The position numbers and the translations under genes are program-made. A stretch of DNA of 58,737 nucleotides from Acidobacteriota bacterium (GTDB taxonomy: Bacteria; Acidobacteriota; Terriglobia; Acidiferrales; UBA7541): the NCBI GenBank assembly GCA_003224085.1, contig QHYK01000059.1, positions 1-58,737 on the forward strand, in the 5' to 3' direction. Of the stretch, positions 33,674-43,283 are shown one piece after another; position 1 is the first letter of the stretch, and each line of letters starts with the position of its first letter. The notes below the pieces were generated by a model. That model ran no database searches. It was not told the DNA's origin and saw only the letters and a list, made by a program, of their open reading frames with translations.

Positions 33674-33723
33674 AGTCGGCCCGCCGACATTCCGCCTGGG
33701 GCCATGCAAGGAAGTTCCCGGCC

Positions 33724-35106
33724 ATGGCAGTCCCCTGCCGCAACAAAACAATGGGAAGTGCGGACGACTGTGAAAAAGTGGGTGTTATTCCTTTGGTGCA
33801 GGAAAACCGGAAGGAGATGGGACCTGGCGCGATCTTCCTTGGAGGAAAAGGTGCAGGGCTTGCCGAGATGACGAAAATCGGCTTGCCGGTGCCGGCAGGT
33901 TTCACCATTGCCACCGAAGCTTGCGATTACTACTACAAGCACGGCAAGCAGTTTCCGCCCGAACTAAACAAACAGGTGGCGGACAACTGTCGCGAAGCTC
34001 GAGCGTGTCACGAACAAGCAGCTGGGCGATCCGAACAACCCTCTCCTTGTGAGCGTGCGATCCGGTTCCGCTCGCTCGATGCCCGGAATGATGGAGACGA
34101 TTCTAAACTTGGGACTGAATGACCGTTCGGTCGCGGGCCTTGCCGCCGCCACCAAGAATGAGCGCTTTGCTTACGATGCGTATCGCCGCTTTGTGCAAAT
34201 GTATTCCACGGTGGTGATGGGTTTGTCAAAGGAGGACCTCGAGCACCATCTCCGCGCCATGAAACAGCGCCTTGGAATCAAGGGAAGACACCGCCGTTCC
34301 CGCGAGCGGCTGGTAAGAATTGGTCGCGGAATACAAAGCGTACTTCCGCGCGTACTTCCGCGAAAAGCCAGGGAGCAGCTCTGGGGAGCTAGGGCGGCGG
34401 TTGTTGCTCGAGGCTGGGGAAAATGTTGCGTAGTCGGTGCGCAGAAGCTAGCCATCGGGGATCGTTTACACCGAAGCACTTCCGCTGGTAGTGCAGCGCC
34501 ATCATCGAGGCGGCCATCGAATGCCAAAAAGCCGGAGTTAAAGTTTTACCTGAGATCATGCACCCGCTGACGCTGGACCGAAAGGAGCTCTGGATTCTGG
34601 AGCAAGCGACACGCCGAGTGGCCGACGAGTTGATCAAAAATTCCGGCGTCAAGCTGAACTATCTGGTCGGCACAATGATCGAGCTTCCTCGGGCGGCTCT
34701 GTTGGCTCGAGAAATCGCCGAAGTTGCGGAATTCTTCTCCTTTGGCACCAACGATCTCACCCAAACGACGATGGGCCTTTCCCGCGACGATGCCGGTCGC
34801 TTTTTGCCGGATTACGTGGACGAGAAAAAGGCCGGTGTTTTCAGCGCGGACCCCTTCCAATCTCTCGATACCAAAGGCGTCGGCATGCTTATGCGCTGGG
34901 GAATTGAGCAGGGACGCAAAACCCGGCCGAGGCTCAAAGTTGGCATATGCGGTGAGCATGGCGGCGACGCCGATAGCGTCAAGTTCTGCCACACACTAGG
35001 TATGGACTACATCAGCGCGTCGCCTTTTCGCGTCCCCATTGCGCGTTTGGCCGCAGCTCAAGTAATGGTTGAAGTCAAGCAAACAAAGCAAAAACGCGCG
35101 AAATGA
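33724..35106 (+). pseudogene. ppdK: Decayed pyruvate phosphate dikinase gene
   Basis: Only about half of a normal 880-codon gene remains, in several frames. N-terminal part (33724-about 33987): [23 protein letters not shown]. After a frameshift near 33987, [18 protein letters not shown] and [17 protein letters not shown] continue to about 34280, where a second shift follows. A scrap of the phosphohistidine domain ([15 protein letters not shown], about 34395-34440) lacks the catalytic TSH His, and then the C-terminal barrel ([14 protein letters not shown] ... GICGEHGGDADSVKFCH ... SPFRVPIARLAAAQ) resumes. A 12-base tandem duplication GCGTACTTCCGC lies near 34338-34361. Inactive; PPDK would interconvert pyruvate and PEP. 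Confidence 0.85.
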
Positions 35107-35121
35107 CGGAAAAGCCTTACC

Positions 35122-35136
35122 TCAAGTAATACTTGA
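35122..35136. repeat. Palindrome TCAAGT-AAT-ACTTGA after the ppdK remnant
   Basis: TCAAGTAATACTTGA shares its AAGTAATACTT core with the larger palindrome at 33641-33673. The two bracket the ppdK remnant. It lies between convergent genes and could also act as a weak bidirectional terminator. Confidence 0.4.
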
Positions 35137-35230
35137 ACTGCCCAAATTGAGGGCCAACCCTTGGCGACGCAGTAGTTGGCGCGCGCTTCTTTGCTGACGG
35201 CTGGGAAAACGGAGGTCGCGGCAACTTTCT

Positions 35231-37558
35231 TCACGTGGGCATTTTGAAGAAAAAATAGAGCCCCAGGAAGAAGAAAACAATGTCAGGAGACCATCCCGCC
35301 AAAAAAGGTGGAAGCTGGCCCACTCCGCCCATGGCATCCAATAGCTTGGCAATCGCCCAATACGCGACAGCGATACCCACCCCCAACGCCACTCCACCGA
35401 GGGCTCCGCGTGTCCCCACGAGAAACGCAAAAGGAATCGCCAGCAGCATGCTCACCGGAGCCATCAACGGATAAGCCATCTTCTTGTGCCACTGCACCAT
35501 CAGGGTGGCCACATTGAAGCCGGCCCGGTGTAGCCCTTCAATGTAGCTGCTCAGTTCTCCCACGCTCATCTGGAAAGCTTGACGCACTTCCCGGTTGAAA
35601 TAGCTGGGTGGTTCCGACAATTCAGGCGGTGCCGCAGACGTGAAAGTCTCGAACTTGGCCACCGAACCGTCCGAAAAATCGCGAATCCAGCCGTTCTCCA
35701 ACATCCACACGTGTTGTGCGTCCGCCCAACGGGCCCTGGCGGCAAAAATCCGCCGCCGCAAGTGGAAATCGGAGGGATCCAGTTCCAACACGCTGAGCCC
35801 GCCAAACAAGTTGTTCTCTTGATCGAATACGTCGTAGTTGTAGATTTTCGAATTCTCGCCAAAAATCCAACGCTGCGGGTGCGCATACGTTTGCGGCGGC
35901 CGCCCCTTGATCTGGTTGTGGAGCGCGTCCTGCCTCTGGTTGAAGTACGGCAAGTACGTGTCGTCGAGCAGCAGCAACGTTGCTGCCAGCGCAAGCCCTG
36001 CGAACAGCAGCGGCATTGCAACGCGAAACAGGCTTAAGCCGCTGGCCTTGATAGCTACAATTTCGTTGTTCTTGCTCATGATTCCCAGCGTCACCAGCAC
36101 CGCCACCAGCCCCGCTAATGGCGCCAGGTTGTAAACGAGAAACGGAGTGAGGTATTGAAAGTACTCCACCACCGTCAGGAAGGGCACGCGACCGCGGCCA
36201 ATGTCATCCAGCAGTTCAAAAAACGTAAACGCCTCGTACAGAAAAACGAACACTGCCAGAAACACTGCAAAATGAAAAAAGAACTTTCGGAGGATATAAA
36301 GGTCCATCAAACGGGGAAAGCTGCCGCTCGAAGGCGCAGGCGGCTCGTGCGCGCCGCGCTCTCCGTTTGCCGCATGCGCCGCTGCCGCGCGCGCCCGGGC
36401 TTGCGCCCTTCGGCGGCGGGCCAGACGAATGCGCCGAATGAGGTATCCGATCGGCCGCAACCAGTGGCTCTCTCCGCGAAACTGCTCCATCCTCGGCAGC
36501 AAAGCCAAACCCAAAACCGCGAGAATCCCATTGGCCATCCAAATTCCCGCCGCCGGAGAGATCTTCCCCTGCCGCGCCAGCCCTGCACCCATGATGAGCA
36601 ACAGGTAGTACGCAGCGATCAGCACGACTGCCAGCAGGGATCCTGCCGCGCGTCCACCGCGCCTCGGTTGCGCGCCTAGGGGCACGGCCACAAGCGCGAA
36701 AACCAGGCAGGCTACGGGGAATGCAAGCCTCGCGTGTAATTCCACGCTCGCCTCGCGCAAGCCCGCCGCATTTTCAGCAACCAATTCTTTCATGGATTGT
36801 TCCGGAATGCTCCGCTGCCGTGGCTGAGCCGATCCCAATCCGCTCACTTCAATCGGCCAATCACTCTGTCCAAACGACGTGACGGAGTAGTGGTTTGCAT
36901 CCTCGCGTGAAAACTCGTGGGTTGTGCCACCTTTTAGGTGCAACTCCAGCTTGCCCTGGCGAGGCTCAGCGATTACGATCGCGCTGTCGGCCAAGGTGAC
37001 CCGCGAACCGCTTTCTCCGCCCGTTTCGGCAACAAATACACCGCGCCACTTTGTTCCGCCGGCTAATACGTCATTGACGTACAACACCATTTTGGGAAAC
37101 CGCTCGTCAAACACGCGGGCTTGCACTTGAAAGGAGATTTGCGAACGGAGCAGTTCCGCTTCGGCCGCGTGAAGCGTCCGCAATGCAGCAGGTCCCACCC
37201 ACGCTGTCATCAGCAACGTGAGTAGCGCCCCCGCCAGCGCCAACGTGCCAACGGGAAAAAGAATCCGGCGTCGCCCGATTCCTAACGACGTCAAGGCGAT
37301 GATTTCGCTGTCCGCCGACATCCGCCCAAGCCCCAGTAAAACTCCGATCAGCGTGGCCATAGGCACGGTGAACACAAACACGCCTGGAAAAATGCAGAGG
37401 AAGAGCTTCAGAATCTGCGCGCCGGAGCCCACATGGCGCACGTAAATCTCCATTACCCTTTCCAACCTTGGGACCAAAAACACAAACGTGAAGACGACCA
37501 GTCCGAGGAATGCGTGGCGGGACACCTCGCGGACGATATAACGATCCAGAATGCGCAT
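35231..37558 (-). CDS. LptF-LptG fusion, lipopolysaccharide export permease
   Basis: 775 residues containing two complete YjgP/YjgQ permease units. Unit 1 (about 1-375): RILDRYIVREVSRHAFLGLVVF, helices, the periplasmic beta-jellyroll, and C-terminal helices (FPVACLVFALVAVPLGA). A basic Ala/Arg-rich linker (about 376-415) leads to unit 2 (about 416-775): MDLYILRKFFFHFAVFLAVFVF, IKASGLSLFRVAMPLL, and YPLMAPVSMLLAIPFAF. LptF and LptG normally form the inner-membrane heterodimer of the LptB2FG ABC exporter as separate proteins. A single chain would fix their stoichiometry. No lptB gene is adjacent. Confidence 0.92.
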   Translation of the reverse strand: MRILDRYIVREVSRHAFLGLVVFTFVFLVPRLERVMEIYVRHVGSGAQILKLFLCIFPGVFVFTVPMATLIGVLLGLGRMSADSEIIALTSLGIGRRRILFPVGTLALAGALLTLLMTAWVGPAALRTLHAAEAELLRSQISFQVQARVFDERFPKMVLYVNDVLAGGTKWRGVFVAETGGESGSRVTLADSAIVIAEPRQGKLELHLKGGTTHEFSREDANHYSVTSFGQSDWPIEVSGLGSAQPRQRSIPEQSMKELVAENAAGLREASVELHARLAFPVACLVFALVAVPLGAQPRRGGRAAGSLLAVVLIAAYYLLLIMGAGLARQGKISPAAGIWMANGILAVLGLALLPRMEQFRGESHWLRPIGYLIRRIRLARRRRAQARARAAAAHAANGERGAHEPPAPSSGSFPRLMDLYILRKFFFHFAVFLAVFVFLYEAFTFFELLDDIGRGRVPFLTVVEYFQYLTPFLVYNLAPLAGLVAVLVTLGIMSKNNEIVAIKASGLSLFRVAMPLLFAGLALAATLLLLDDTYLPYFNQRQDALHNQIKGRPPQTYAHPQRWIFGENSKIYNYDVFDQENNLFGGLSVLELDPSDFHLRRRIFAARARWADAQHVWMLENGWIRDFSDGSVAKFETFTSAAPPELSEPPSYFNREVRQAFQMSVGELSSYIEGLHRAGFNVATLMVQWHKKMAYPLMAPVSMLLAIPFAFLVGTRGALGGVALGVGIAVAYWAIAKLLDAMGGVGQLPPFLAGWSPDIVFFFLGLYFFFKMPT

Positions 37559-37760
37559 AACGCGAAATCAGTCTACCACGCACGCAGTTGGTCGGTCTGA
37601 TTGCTCTCTGCGTAATGGCGGAAGCATCCACAGTATTGCAAATTTTGTCACCACGTGTCTCTCTTGCATCTCTTGCAGCCCTTACCTGTATACTTTTGAA
37701 ATCGTCTATGCCTACTGCAACCGACCTCCTGCTTGATTCTCGCTTCGGGACGCGGGCCGA

Positions 37761-39953
37761 ATGAATCGCATCCATCTGGTTGTGCTGTGGCATATGCACC
37801 AGCCGCAATATCGCGACCCGGAAACCGGGCGCTACGTTCTGCCTTGGACGCGTTTGCATGCCCTCAAGGACTACTACGGGATGGTCGAAATGCTTCGCGA
37901 GTTTCCTAAGTTTCATGCCACCTTCAATATGGTTCCTGCCTTAGGCGTCCAGCTTGAGGAGTACGCAAGCGGGAAATTCAACGAGCCCTGGTTTTTCCTT
38001 GCTTACAAGAACGCTGATGATCTCACGCGCGAGGACAAAGCCGAGATTCTGACGCGCGCCTTCCAGGTCAATCAGGAGCACCTAATGTCGCGCTGGCCGC
38101 GTTTCGTCGAACTGTATGAATGGTCGCGCCCTGCCGGCGGCGCACAAGCACTCGTCACTTTCACGGCGCGGGATTGGCGCGACCTCCAGCTTCTGTCGCA
38201 GCTCGCGTGGATGGAAGAATCCTGGTTTCAGAAGGACGAAGTGATCAGCCGCCTCGCCTCAAAGGGCAAAGACTACACCGAAAACGACAAGTCAGACTTG
38301 AAACAGAAGCAGCAGGAACTTCTGCGCTTGATTCTGCCGTCGTACTGCGACGCCGCTTTACGTGGCCAGGTCGAAATCAGCACCACGCCGTTCTACCATC
38401 CCATTCTGCCGCTCATTTGCGATTCGGATATCGCGCGCGTCGCCAATCCTTCCACGCCTCTTCCGCGCCGCGCGTTCCGCCACCCGGGAGATGCTCGCGA
38501 ACAACTGCAGCTGGCGCGCCAGTATCATGAAAAAACCTTCGGCGCAAAGCCAGGGGGCTTGTGGCCTTCCGAGGGCGCGGTCTCCAATCAAGCGCTCTCC
38601 ATCGCCGCGGAAGAGGGATTCCAGTGGTTCGGTACCGATGAGGGCGTGCTCGGCCGCACTCTAAACATCGGCTTTTTTCGCGATTCCAACGGGGTTCCCG
38701 CCAATGCCGACCGCCTATACAAGCCCTGGCGCATTCAGCTCGACGAGAAGTCCATCAGCGGGCTGTTTCGTGATCACCACCTGTCGGATCTCATCGGCTT
38801 CGTCTATAGCCGCATGGAAGCCAAAGCGGCCGCAGCCGATCTTCATGCGCGTTTGCGCATGCTCGGCGAAAAAGTCTCCAGCAATCAGCCGCTTACGGTT
38901 TGTCTTTTTCTCGACGGCGAAAACGCCTGGGAATATTACCCCGGCAACGGCCGCGAATTCCTGCGTGAGTTTTACCGTGGTGTCGAGTCCGATCCTGATT
39001 TCCGTGCCCTCACCGCGAGCGAAGCCATAACTGCTGCGGGAGAGGTTCCCGTGATCGGCGAAATTTTCCCAGGTTCCTGGATTAACGCTAACTTCGATGT
39101 TTGGATCGGGCACGGCGAGGACGTCACGGCTTGGGAGCTTCTCTGGGACGCCCGCGAAGTCTATGCGCACGCCGTCGAAGCCCATCAGAAAGGGCGGCCC
39201 GGAGCGCCGATGGAAAATGGTCTTAAAGAGGCTCATGAATCACTTCTCGCCGCGGAAGGCAGCGATTGGTGCTGGTGGTTCGGCCCTGAGCACAGCACCG
39301 CAAACGACGCAGAGTTTGACGCGCTTTATCGCAAACATCTCACGGGAATTCACCTGGCGCTCGGTCAAATCGCGCCGGAGGAACTTGCCAAGCCCATCAA
39401 GCGCCGCCCGGAGCACGCGTTGCAGCTCGCGCCCACCGGTTTCTTGCGTGTCAAAGTGGACGGCCGCGAAACTTCTTACTTTGAGTGGCTTGGCGCGGGG
39501 CTTTATTCGCCGGAGCGCCGAGGCGGGTCCATGCACGGCCGCATTTTATACCTTCATGAGATGCGCTACGGTTTTGAAGAGGACCGCTTCTGCATCCGCA
39601 TTGACACTTTCGCGGAAACCATGAGCGAGCTCGAAGACCCGGAATTCCGCATCACTGTCAGCGCCCCGGAGGAACTCGTCATCGTCGTGAAGCTGCAGCG
39701 CGGCCGCATTCAGGAATTCGTCGTGGAGAAGGCCCGCGTATGCCTATTGAATCTAGAGTCGGTTGCGATGGCCGCGTTCGAACGCATTCTTGAAGTTGCC
39801 ATCCACCGCGACCAGTTTGACCTCCAGGGGCAAAACAAGCTGAGACTTGGCGTCGCCCTTTGGCACGGGGGACTGCCTGTGGATGTTCTTCCGGCGGAAG
39901 GTTTCCTCGACATCGCCCTCGGCGAAGACAATTTTGCCTGGGGACCCGAGTAA
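37761..39953 (+). CDS. Glycoside hydrolase family 57 protein (alpha-glucan-active)
   Basis: 730 residues. GH57 barrel signatures: HLVVLWHMHQPQYRDPETG at the N-terminus (region 1), FNMVPALGVQLEEY (region 2), GLWPSEGAVSNQAL (about 263-276) with the nucleophile Glu, FQWFGTDEGVLGR, and LDGENAWEYY (about 384-393) with the acid/base Asp. The C-terminal part (about 560-730) is a beta-rich domain (LQLAPTGFLRVKVDGRET). Family members are amylases, branching enzymes or pullulanase-type enzymes; substrate uncertain. No signal peptide, so intracellular glycogen or starch-like substrates are likely. Confidence 0.9.
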   Translation: MNRIHLVVLWHMHQPQYRDPETGRYVLPWTRLHALKDYYGMVEMLREFPKFHATFNMVPALGVQLEEYASGKFNEPWFFLAYKNADDLTREDKAEILTRAFQVNQEHLMSRWPRFVELYEWSRPAGGAQALVTFTARDWRDLQLLSQLAWMEESWFQKDEVISRLASKGKDYTENDKSDLKQKQQELLRLILPSYCDAALRGQVEISTTPFYHPILPLICDSDIARVANPSTPLPRRAFRHPGDAREQLQLARQYHEKTFGAKPGGLWPSEGAVSNQALSIAAEEGFQWFGTDEGVLGRTLNIGFFRDSNGVPANADRLYKPWRIQLDEKSISGLFRDHHLSDLIGFVYSRMEAKAAAADLHARLRMLGEKVSSNQPLTVCLFLDGENAWEYYPGNGREFLREFYRGVESDPDFRALTASEAITAAGEVPVIGEIFPGSWINANFDVWIGHGEDVTAWELLWDAREVYAHAVEAHQKGRPGAPMENGLKEAHESLLAAEGSDWCWWFGPEHSTANDAEFDALYRKHLTGIHLALGQIAPEELAKPIKRRPEHALQLAPTGFLRVKVDGRETSYFEWLGAGLYSPERRGGSMHGRILYLHEMRYGFEEDRFCIRIDTFAETMSELEDPEFRITVSAPEELVIVVKLQRGRIQEFVVEKARVCLLNLESVAMAAFERILEVAIHRDQFDLQGQNKLRLGVALWHGGLPVDVLPAEGFLDIALGEDNFAWGPE

Positions 39954-40026
39954 TTCCATCTTAGAACCCACAAACGAATAGCGGTTTGCCGTTTGGACTC
40001 TTGAACCTCATACTTTCGACTTGCGG

Positions 40027-40075
40027 TTCCTTGCCTTGCCTCCTTACTTCCTTACCTTGTTACCTCCTTATTTCC
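40027..40075. repeat. Low-complexity CCTTACTT/CCTTACCTTG tract
   Basis: A degenerate tandem of CCTTGCCTTGCCTCCTTACTTCC-like units running into the end of the beta-propeller gene, which ends with the codons for NKEVTR. Probably repeat-derived sequence at a gene boundary. Confidence 0.35.
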
Positions 40076-41209
40076 ATACAGCTTCACCGCTAAATCCTGC
40101 GGCCGATCTCCCACCGGAACCATCGTGACCAAGAAGTTTGTCCGCACGCGAATCACGGCCAGATCGCCGGAGCCCTGACTAACCACCAGCAGCAAGGTTT
40201 CCTCCGGGTCAAATCGCAATGCACCCGGCGCATCTCCTGCGGGAATGGGAAACCCCTTCCCAGGGTCACGGATGATTCGCCGGTTCGCAATATCCACGGG
40301 GGTAACGCGGCCTGCCGCCGTATCCGAAACGTAGAGCAAGCTGCCGTCGGCGCTAAGTACCCCTCGCGTTGGGGCCGAGCCCAGGATCATCGTGTCGCCC
40401 ACTTCGTGCGTCCAAGTGTTGATGGCTTGTAGCCCGTGCGCTTCCGGCGAAATCACATACAACTCTCCCCCATCAGGCTTGAGCAGCATGCCGGTTGGCT
40501 TTCCCGCCAGGTCGAGAGTTGTCGCCAGCACGCTGCGCCGCAAGTCCACAACGGAGAGCCGCGGTTCCGAGCGGCTCATGACAAACGCCACGGAATTGTC
40601 AGGCGACACGGCCACATCGTCCGGCAGCGGAACGACCGCAACGGTGTTGCGTAGGGCTAGCGTAGCAGCGTCATGAATGCCCAGCGAACCCTCTCGACGA
40701 TTGACCACCAGCACGCTTTTCCCGTCCGGTGAGACGTGTGCGAGCACGGGTTCTCGGCCAGTGTGGCCACGCGCCACAATGGTGCGCGTAGGGATATCGA
40801 TCGCCAGCACTGTGTCGTTTCCTGAAGTAGTTGTGTAAATTCGGCTGCCGTCGGGCGAAAAATCGAGCGCATAAGGAAGCGGCCCCACGGGGATGCGCGC
40901 ACTCACCTGGTAAGCGCGGGCATCGAAAATCCACACATAGCCGCCCGGCGAATTGACACCAAGAATTTCAGGTCTCGCGGGATGTTCGCGCATCCCGGAA
41001 AGTCCGGGGCCAACGGGGATATGGGCAACTGCTTTGAGCTTCACGAGATCCACAACGGTCACTGAGCCATCGCCCGTGCTCACGTAAGCGCACAAATGCA
41101 GATCTGGGCGCAAAAACGAGGGTCGATGCTCGCGCAGCAACACGATTAGCGCACCGGTGGCCAGCACCACTGAGAGAAAGTAGACGCGAAAGTTCCCTGG
41201 TCGGTCCAT
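40052..41209 (-). CDS. YVTN/YncE-type seven-bladed beta-propeller protein
   Basis: 385 residues. N-terminal membrane or signal helix (VYFLSVVLATGALIVLL, about 9-25), then beta-propeller blades with YVSTGDGSVTVVDL, GPLPYALDFSPDGSRIYTTTSGNDTVLAIDI, VSPDGKSVLVVNRREGSLGI and VSPDNSVAFVMSRSEPRLSVVDL repeats. Such exported propellers bind partners or ligands; no enzyme residues are evident. The last residues (KEVTR) are coded by the low-complexity tract, so the C-terminus may have been altered. Confidence 0.8.
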   Translation of the reverse strand: MDRPGNFRVYFLSVVLATGALIVLLREHRPSFLRPDLHLCAYVSTGDGSVTVVDLVKLKAVAHIPVGPGLSGMREHPARPEILGVNSPGGYVWIFDARAYQVSARIPVGPLPYALDFSPDGSRIYTTTSGNDTVLAIDIPTRTIVARGHTGREPVLAHVSPDGKSVLVVNRREGSLGIHDAATLALRNTVAVVPLPDDVAVSPDNSVAFVMSRSEPRLSVVDLRRSVLATTLDLAGKPTGMLLKPDGGELYVISPEAHGLQAINTWTHEVGDTMILGSAPTRGVLSADGSLLYVSDTAAGRVTPVDIANRRIIRDPGKGFPIPAGDAPGALRFDPEETLLLVVSQGSGDLAVIRVRTNFLVTMVPVGDRPQDLAVKLYGNKEVTR

Positions 41210-41264
41210 GTCGGAGCCGGAATTCTCCCATGCGGGCGAAGATTTGCGCTAGACTCACCTTGAC

Positions 41265-41480
41265 ATGGGTGCCAAAGTCAAGCTTGACCCGATCATGGAA
41301 GCCCTCGAATTGCCTGACGACTCCATCTCGTCTTACCTAGACGCGAGAAGGGCGAAGTTTGCTCGTTCACTCGAGAGGCGCTGCACCTTGCGGAAAATCC
41401 GTTGACCATTCTCGAAGACCTGCAGGAGTGGCTGCGTGAAGCGGTTGAACTTGCCCGGACCATTCCGGCAGGGGCGACGT
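41265..41480 (+). pseudogene. Frameshifted UPF0158-like gene remnant
   Basis: ATG 41265 starts MGAKVKLDPIMEALELPDDSISSYLDARR, then the frame is lost and TGA follows at 41403. In the shifted frame the text continues GEVCSFTREALHLAENPL and then TILEDLQEWLREAVELARTIPAG. Together they resemble the UPF0158 family N-terminus (MxALELPDDSISSYLD ... EWLREAVELA). The downstream family sequence does not follow. One frameshift plus a truncation. Confidence 0.55.
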
Positions 41481-41546
41481 CGGGGCCGTTGCTCGTATCC
41501 GTCGCTCCCAGCATGAATGACAGCAATGTCGTTCAATTCGCGGTGA

Positions 41547-41777
41547 CCTGGCAACCTCTCCCGCCCTCATGGCTGGATCAGGACGTCGGCGCTGAAAAGA
41601 AGCGGGAACGTGTTCGCCATGTATGGCTCTTCCGATGGCGTGAACTGGACGCAAGTGGGGGCTAGCCAGACGGTGACCATGGCATCGAGCGTTTACCTTG
41701 GACTGGCTGTAAGCAATCGCACGACAACGTCGTTGGCCACCGCGACCTTCGACAACGTTTTCATTACATCGCCTTAG
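41547..41777 (+). pseudogene. C-terminal fragment of a concanavalin/DUF1349-like beta-sandwich protein
   Basis: Open from 41547 to TAG 41777: ALKRSGNVFAMYGSSDGVNW, TQVGASQTVTMASSVYLGLAV and ATATFDNVFITSP. This is the usual ending of carbohydrate-binding-type beta-sandwich domains at the C-terminus of large secreted proteins. No N-terminal part exists; the fragment abuts the UPF0158 relic, so the junction is a rearrangement scar. Confidence 0.55.
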
Positions 41778-41879
41778 TGCAGTTAGACCTCCCTGGCTAC
41801 CAGTGGAGCGTTCCCCGCGTTAGTGTAGGGAATTCTCTCGCTTTGTCCTTCACCATCTCCTGTCATAATGTTCTAGGAC

Positions 41880-43265
41880 ATGCTTCCTAGAGAACCATTC
41901 TCTGGGCTGTTGACCGACCTCTACGAGCTCACCATGGCGGCCGGTTACGTCCAGAACCGCTTCAACGCCCGCGCCACGTTCGAGCTTTTTGTGCGCCACC
42001 TTCCGCCCCGCCGGAATTACCTCGTGGCCGCCGGGTTGGAGCAGGCTATCGACTTCCTGGAAAACGTACGCTTTTCCAGCGAAGACGTTTCTTATCTCCG
42101 CGCCCTGCCATTCTTCCGCCACGTTCGCTCGGAGTTCTTCGACTATCTCTCGCGGTTCCAGTTCACCGGCGACGTTTGGGCTTTGCCCGAGGGAACGATT
42201 TTTTTCCCAGGCGAGCCGCTGCTTCGTGTGACCGCTCCCATCGCCGAAGCGCAGCTTGTCGAAACTAGTCTTCTCAGTATTGTTCACTTCCAAACGCTGA
42301 TCGCCAGCAAGGCTGCTCGTGTCACCACGGCCGCTGCTGGACGCCCTGTCGTGGAATTCGGCTCTCGGCGTGCTCACGGCGTGGAGGCCGGCGTGCTCGC
42401 CGCGCGCGCTGCCTTCGTCGGTGGGTGCCAGGGCACATCCAACACCTTTGCCGGCCGCCGCTTCGGTATCCCTGTCTATGGAACGCAAGCGCACTCATGG
42501 ATTATGGCGCACGAGGACGAAGCGGAAGCTTTCCGCGATTTCCTCGACGTTTTTCCGGAGCAGTCCACGCTTCTCGTGGACACCTACGATGTTCGCGCTG
42601 CCATGGAGAAGATCATTGCGCTGGGGCGTAAGCCTGCTGGCGTGCGCCTCGACAGCGGCGACATCTTGGCTGACAGCAAGTGGGTGCGAAAGAGACTCGA
42701 TCAGGCTGGATGGAAGGAGGTGCAGATTTTCGCCTCGGGAGAGCTCGACGAGGATCGCATCGAAGTTCTGTTGCGGAGCAGTGCACAAATCGATGCTTTT
42801 GGTGTTGGCACCGCGCTTTCCACTTCATCGGACTCACCGAACGTCGGCGTGATTTATAAATTGGTCGAAGTGGGCCTTGGAGACACCGTGCGAAGCGCCG
42901 CCAAGTTCAGCCAGGAGAAGATCACTTACCCGGGCCGCAAGCAGGTTTTCCGCTTTGCCGGAAAAGACGGAAAAGTTTCAGGGGATGTCATCGGCTTGGA
43001 TACGGAGTCTTTCCCCGGAGGTGAGCCCTTGCTGGTGCCGGTAATGCGCGATGGCAAGCAGATCGAGGCCACGGACGAAGAAGCTCCTCTCGCCAGGATA
43101 CAGCGAGTGCGCAACCGCTGCCTGGCTGATCGTGCCCGCATGACAGAACGCATCTTGGTTCTTCGCGTCGCAGAACCGCCGTTTCCCGTTCGCTACAGCA
43201 AACAACTCGAACAGTTGCACGACCAGGTGCGGCAAACCGTTGCGAAGACGGCACGCATCGGGTAA
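41880..43265 (+). CDS. pncB: Nicotinate phosphoribosyltransferase
   Basis: 461 residues. Makes nicotinate mononucleotide from nicotinate and PRPP in NAD salvage. Typical motifs: LLTDLYELTMAAGYVQN (residues 10-26), FSSEDVSYLRALPFF, GTIFFPGEPLLRVTAP, EFGSRRAHGVEAGVLAARA, GTSNTFAGRRFGIPVYGTQAHSWI, and RLDSGDILADSKWVRKRLD. The nicotinamidase gene follows 18 bases after its stop, forming a two-step salvage pair. Confidence 0.95.
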   Translation: MLPREPFSGLLTDLYELTMAAGYVQNRFNARATFELFVRHLPPRRNYLVAAGLEQAIDFLENVRFSSEDVSYLRALPFFRHVRSEFFDYLSRFQFTGDVWALPEGTIFFPGEPLLRVTAPIAEAQLVETSLLSIVHFQTLIASKAARVTTAAAGRPVVEFGSRRAHGVEAGVLAARAAFVGGCQGTSNTFAGRRFGIPVYGTQAHSWIMAHEDEAEAFRDFLDVFPEQSTLLVDTYDVRAAMEKIIALGRKPAGVRLDSGDILADSKWVRKRLDQAGWKEVQIFASGELDEDRIEVLLRSSAQIDAFGVGTALSTSSDSPNVGVIYKLVEVGLGDTVRSAAKFSQEKITYPGRKQVFRFAGKDGKVSGDVIGLDTESFPGGEPLLVPVMRDGKQIEATDEEAPLARIQRVRNRCLADRARMTERILVLRVAEPPFPVRYSKQLEQLHDQVRQTVAKTARIG

Positions 43266-43283
43266 ACAGTGGAGGTGACCTTC

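Noticed and set aside
30557-34550. Further copies of the GTTAAAGT palindrome at 30560 and 34535
   Set aside because: At both sites the bases simply encode Val-Lys-Val within conserved protein sequence (GlyQ start and PPDK C-terminus).
40052-40063. GTAACAAGGTAA on the minus strand, identical to the 3' end region of 16S rRNA
   Set aside because: Only 12 bases match and they lie within a low-complexity CCTTACTT tract; no other rRNA features surround it.
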